DNA of 64,000 nucleotides from assembly GCA_029975915.1 (NCBI GenBank), contig JARKOC010000177.1, positions 496,001 to 560,000 of the forward strand. The letters run 5' to 3'. The translations under genes and the position numbers were made by a program. Below the pieces are notes generated by a model that was not told the origin of the DNA, made no database searches, and saw only the letters and a program-made list of their open reading frames with translations. This DNA is from Bryobacteraceae bacterium (GTDB lineage: Bacteria; Acidobacteriota; Terriglobia; Bryobacterales; Bryobacteraceae). Within the stretch, counting starts at the first letter, position 1. Each line of letters begins with the position of its first letter. Positions 61,102 through 64,000 of this stretch are shown one piece after another.

Positions 61102-62457
61102 ATGAAAACGAAAACCCTGTGCATCGCAGTGCTGCTTGCCGTGGGCGCCTGCACGCAGCCGCCGAAGCCGGACGACTCGGCATCATTCACGCCGGAGACC
61201 AAACGATTGACCGCCAAGGTTTACAACTCTCAATTCCCCAAGGGCCACGACACTTACAACGGCATGGGCGCGGCCAGCGACGGCCGTATCTATTACGTTC
61301 TGTCGGCGGAACCTTATGACGTCGCCGGGCGGATGTACCGCTTCGATCCGGCCAATGGCGAGATCAAGATGCTGGGCGATCTGACTGAGGTCTGCGGCGA
61401 GAAGGGCATGAACGTCGTGGCCCAAGGCAAGAGCCACGTCAACTTCATCGAGCGAGAGGGAAAGCTCTACTTCTCAACACACGTCGGTTTCTATCAGATC
61501 ATCGACGACATGGAGAAGATGGGAGTTCCGCCGGCAGGGTGGAAGCCGTATCGTGGCGGCCACCTCCTGGAATACGACATGAAGACGGAGAAGTTCACCG
61601 ACCTTGGTCTGGCGCCCGCAGGCGAGGGCGTGCTGACGACAAACATGGACGTCAAGCGCGGGCGCATCTACAACATCACCTGGCCGAAGGGAACGTTCTT
61701 CACTTACGATCTGGCCAAGAAAGAAATGAAGGTCATCGGCGACTTCTTCGAGAAGGGCGAAAACGGCAAGGGCGCCGATTACCGGACGATTTGCAGATCG
61801 ATTGCCGTTGATCCTGAAGACGGGTCGGTTTACTTCACGCGGGGTGAAGGAACGATCTTCCGCTACGACTACGCCACTGAAAAAGCGGCCAAAGTGGAAG
61901 GCGACGACCTCAAGAAGGATTACTTTGGACTGTACGATGTCACATCGGCCGGGCACATGGCCTACAACTGGCGCCAGACGGTCTATCATCCGCGGACGAA
62001 GTCATTTTTTGGCGTGCACGGCAATTCGGGCTACCTGTTCCGATTCGACCCGCGCGCGCAGCGCGTCGAGGTGATTGACCGGATTACTTCGCTGCCATCC
62101 AAGCGAAGCGGCATGTTCGACCAGTTCAGTTACGGGTATCTGGGCTTCACCCTCGGGCCTGACGGCGAGACGCTGTACTACCTGACCGGCGGACCGATCT
62201 ATGTTGACGGCAAGCGCGTGAAGGGGAAGGACTCGACAGGCAAGGGCGAATCAAAGGGGCTGGAGGACCTGCACCTGATCACCTGGCACATCCCGACCGG
62301 ACGGTATACCGACCATGGCGCAATCTACTTGCCGAACGGCGACCGCCCGGCCTATGTGAATTCGATCGCCGTCGGCAAGGACGGAACGGTCTACACGCTG
62401 TCGCGCGTGACGGAGAATGGTGCGTTGCGCGCGGACCTGATCAGCGTCAAGCCCTGA
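61102..62457 (+). CDS. Predicted beta-propeller lipoprotein
   Basis: Lipoprotein of 451 residues with signal peptide and lipobox VGAC (Cys17). Repeats of about 45-60 residues with DGRIYYVL, GRMYRFDPANGEIK, GHLLEYDMKTEKFTDLG, GTFFTYDLAKKEMKVIG and GYLFRFDPRAQRVEVID suggest a six- or seven-bladed propeller. Propellers of this type bind or cut sugars (oligogalacturonate lyase-like), but I see no catalytic signature. Its stop shares a base with the mtgA start, so it is coupled to the cell-wall gene. Confidence 0.78.
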   Translation: MKTKTLCIAVLLAVGACTQPPKPDDSASFTPETKRLTAKVYNSQFPKGHDTYNGMGAASDGRIYYVLSAEPYDVAGRMYRFDPANGEIKMLGDLTEVCGEKGMNVVAQGKSHVNFIEREGKLYFSTHVGFYQIIDDMEKMGVPPAGWKPYRGGHLLEYDMKTEKFTDLGLAPAGEGVLTTNMDVKRGRIYNITWPKGTFFTYDLAKKEMKVIGDFFEKGENGKGADYRTICRSIAVDPEDGSVYFTRGEGTIFRYDYATEKAAKVEGDDLKKDYFGLYDVTSAGHMAYNWRQTVYHPRTKSFFGVHGNSGYLFRFDPRAQRVEVIDRITSLPSKRSGMFDQFSYGYLGFTLGPDGETLYYLTGGPIYVDGKRVKGKDSTGKGESKGLEDLHLITWHIPTGRYTDHGAIYLPNGDRPAYVNSIAVGKDGTVYTLSRVTENGALRADLISVKP

Positions 62458-63149
62458 TGCTCAAACAGGGTCCGGCCATCACCCGGCCGCTGGTCCGGCG
62501 GATTCTGAGGTCCGGCCTTCTAGTGGCTGCGTGCGCCTACGGCGCCTGTCTACTGTCTCTGCTGTTGTTCAGGTTTGTTGATCCGCCGTTTACCGCCGTC
62601 CAGGCGCAACGGCGCGTCGAATCGTGGTTTGCCAAAGGAATATACCGCAAGCGGCACGAACCCGTCGCGCTCAAGGCGATTTCCCCGCACCTCCAGCATG
62701 CGGTCATAGCGGCAGAGGACGGGCGATTCTATTCTCATTTCGGATTCGACTGGACCCAGATCAAGGACGCCATCGAGGACGATCTGGAGGACGGCAGGCT
62801 CCGCGGAGCATCGACCATCACTCAGCAACTGGTGAAGAACCTGTTCTTTACAACACGCTTCGGAATGGTCCGGAAAGCCGGCGAGGCTGCGGTGACGCCG
62901 GCGGCGGAACTATTGCTTGGCAAGAACCGCATCCTCGAGCTCTACCTGAACAATGCCGAGTGGGGTCCGGGCGTCTTTGGCGCCGAAGCGGCGGCGAAGT
63001 TCCACTACCGGACTTCGGCTTCACGTCTGACACGCGAGCAGGCTGCGAGACTCGCAGCGATCCTCCCATCCCCCAGACGCAGGAGACCGGCCCGGATGGA
63101 TCGCTACTCGGCAATCATCCTGACGCGAATGGGCCAGATGGGCTGGTGA
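62457..63149 (+). CDS. mtgA: Monofunctional peptidoglycan glycosyltransferase
   Basis: Polymerises lipid II into glycan strands at the inner membrane. The 230-residue protein has one N-terminal anchor (about 20-40) and a GT51 domain with the catalytic glutamate in AAEDGRFYSHFGFDW (E87), ASTITQQLVKNLF and KNRILELYLNNAEWG. There is no transpeptidase domain. Its stop abuts the stop of the convergent MarC gene with no gap. Confidence 0.93.
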   Translation: MLKQGPAITRPLVRRILRSGLLVAACAYGACLLSLLLFRFVDPPFTAVQAQRRVESWFAKGIYRKRHEPVALKAISPHLQHAVIAAEDGRFYSHFGFDWTQIKDAIEDDLEDGRLRGASTITQQLVKNLFFTTRFGMVRKAGEAAVTPAAELLLGKNRILELYLNNAEWGPGVFGAEAAAKFHYRTSASRLTREQAARLAAILPSPRRRRPARMDRYSAIILTRMGQMGW

Positions 63150-63848
63150 CTAGCGAATTGCCCCCTTCAGGAGCGGCGCCAGCAGACGCGATGCTCCGTT
63201 CCAGAAGATCTGGACGCCGATGCAGAACAAGATGAAGGAGGACAGGCGAACGACGATCGACAACCCGGTTGGTCCGAGAACTCGGCTGATCCTCTCGGAA
63301 GAACCATAGGCGGCCCAGACGCTGCCGGACACGGCAATGATCCCTACCATCGCGGCCATCGCCGCCCACATCGTGGGCACGGTTTCAGCGCCTGGGGCGC
63401 GTCCCCCACGGGCCAGGTTCGCGCCGAGGGTAAGCGCCACGGAAATCGACCCAGGCCCGACGGTGAGGGGCAACGTCAAGGGGTAGAACGCGTGTTGCTC
63501 CCAATCCTGGCGGGGACCATGTCTTGCCACGTCGCGGCTGCGATCGTCCTGATCCTTGTTCAACATGCCCCAGGCGGCCGCCGAAACAAGGAGTCCGCCC
63601 CCCACCTGCACGGCGGGCAAAGAAACACCGAAGAACGACAACACATGCGATCCCAGGAACATCGACCCCACAAGGATGCAGAAGCTAAAAAAGGCCACCT
63701 TGCGGGCCAGCGCCTGCCGGACCTCGGGCGGGTAATTCGAAGTCATCGACAAGAAAATAGTGGCCCCGCCCAACGGGTTGACGATCGGGAACAAAGCCGC
63801 GATGAACACAAGGACGGTCTGCGCGAATTCGATGACTTGGGCTCCCAT
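63150..63848 (-). CDS. MarC-family integral membrane protein
   Basis: Polytopic inner-membrane protein of about 232 residues with six predicted helices. Family segments are ALFPIVNPLGGATIFLSMT, SVSLPAVQVGGGLLVSAAAWGML and PLTVGPGSISVALTLGAN. MarC proteins were once linked to multiple antibiotic resistance; their true role is unknown. I use the ATG at 63848; a TTG at 63857 overlapping the upstream stop is the alternative. Confidence 0.9.
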   Translation of the reverse strand: MGAQVIEFAQTVLVFIAALFPIVNPLGGATIFLSMTSNYPPEVRQALARKVAFFSFCILVGSMFLGSHVLSFFGVSLPAVQVGGGLLVSAAAWGMLNKDQDDRSRDVARHGPRQDWEQHAFYPLTLPLTVGPGSISVALTLGANLARGGRAPGAETVPTMWAAMAAMVGIIAVSGSVWAAYGSSERISRVLGPTGLSIVVRLSSFILFCIGVQIFWNGASRLLAPLLKGAIR

Positions 63849-63853
63849 GCGGC

Positions 63854-64000
63854 TCAACTGGCAGCTAACGCGATAGCGTCATCGATGCTTACCGCTGGAG
63901 CGACTACTGCCGCATACGTGGCCGTGACGGCTGACAGGGCCGGGATCCAGCGATACCCGGGCACACCAAAAGTCCGCCCGCGGTCGATCATCGCGCGCCT
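63854..64000 (-). CDS. C-terminal end of a gene cut by the right edge
   Basis: A minus-strand frame runs from the window edge to a TGA at 63854-63856. It reads RAMIDRGRTFGVPGYRW, then IPALSAVTATYAAVVAPAVS and IDDAIALAAS. The Ala/Val-rich end looks like real coding sequence, and the stop overlaps a possible TTG start of the MarC gene. Only about 48 residues are visible, so I cannot name the family. Confidence 0.5.
   Translation of the reverse strand, partial: RRAMIDRGRTFGVPGYRWIPALSAVTATYAAVVAPAVSIDDAIALAAS

Overview
The window looks like about 64 kb of chromosome from a GC-rich Gram-negative bacterium, most likely an acidobacterium of the Solibacter/Bryobacter type. This is inference from gene content and style, not from a database search. 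The supporting signs are lipid A genes (fabZ, lpxA, the LpxI-type hydrolase), LptE, TolC and a TonB-like protein (two membranes), many Gfo/Idh/MocA oxidoreductases with twin-arginine leaders, several DUF1080, PmoA-like and ceramidase-like exported proteins, and a clpX-lon-ysxC-rho order. There is no phage, insertion sequence, CRISPR array or rRNA. One tRNA-Ala(CGC) is present.

Layout. 0.5-3.1 kb: an acyl-CoA synthetase and a secreted CBM9-like protein. 3.2-13.2 kb (minus strand): mutL, and upstream of it an efflux operon with three successive HlyD-type adaptors, a MacB-like permease and a TolC-like channel. 13.6-19.8 kb (minus): clpX, lon, ysxC and rho, a proteostasis and termination block. 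19.9-26.1 kb: an unrecognised membrane protein, then aroC-def-fmt-argJ in tight coupling, and a DUF1080 protein. 26.1-31.4 kb (minus): a fused fucokinase/GDP-fucose pyrophosphorylase, then an ABC ATPase and a fourth HlyD adaptor. 31.9-34.4 kb: a histidine kinase/LuxR regulator pair. 34.4-37.1 kb: a sugar isomerase-like protein and SppA. 37.2-38.3 kb: a FliA/WhiG-type sigma factor. 38.5-42.8 kb (minus): fabZ-lpxA-lpxI-oxidoreductase-TonB-like-small membrane protein. 42.8-48.4 kb: M20 peptidase, psd-pssA, a catalytically altered aspartate-semialdehyde-dehydrogenase-like protein, lptE, holA and convergent rpsT. 48.5-53.9 kb: sialate esterase-like protein, oxidoreductase, two-domain thioredoxin protein, a small hypothetical protein and a methyltransferase. 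53.9 kb: tRNA-Ala. 54.1-62.5 kb: a divergent cluster of exported sugar or lipid enzymes. 62.5-64 kb: mtgA, a MarC protein and a gene cut by the right edge.

How it fits together. Two themes recur. The first is envelope building: lipid A precursor synthesis, phosphatidylethanolamine synthesis, LPS assembly, peptidoglycan glycosyltransferase and SppA. The second is handling of carbohydrates outside the cytoplasm: six proteins with twin-arginine leaders, including an aminotransferase fold and two oxidoreductase folds normally found in the cytoplasm. The parts most worth a second look are the three-adaptor efflux operon with repeat-filled adaptors and no ATPase, the ATPase-adaptor pair without a permease 16 kb away, the exported-enzyme cluster at 54-62 kb, the oxidoreductase inside the lipid A operon, and the active-site-altered dehydrogenase inside the phospholipid operon.
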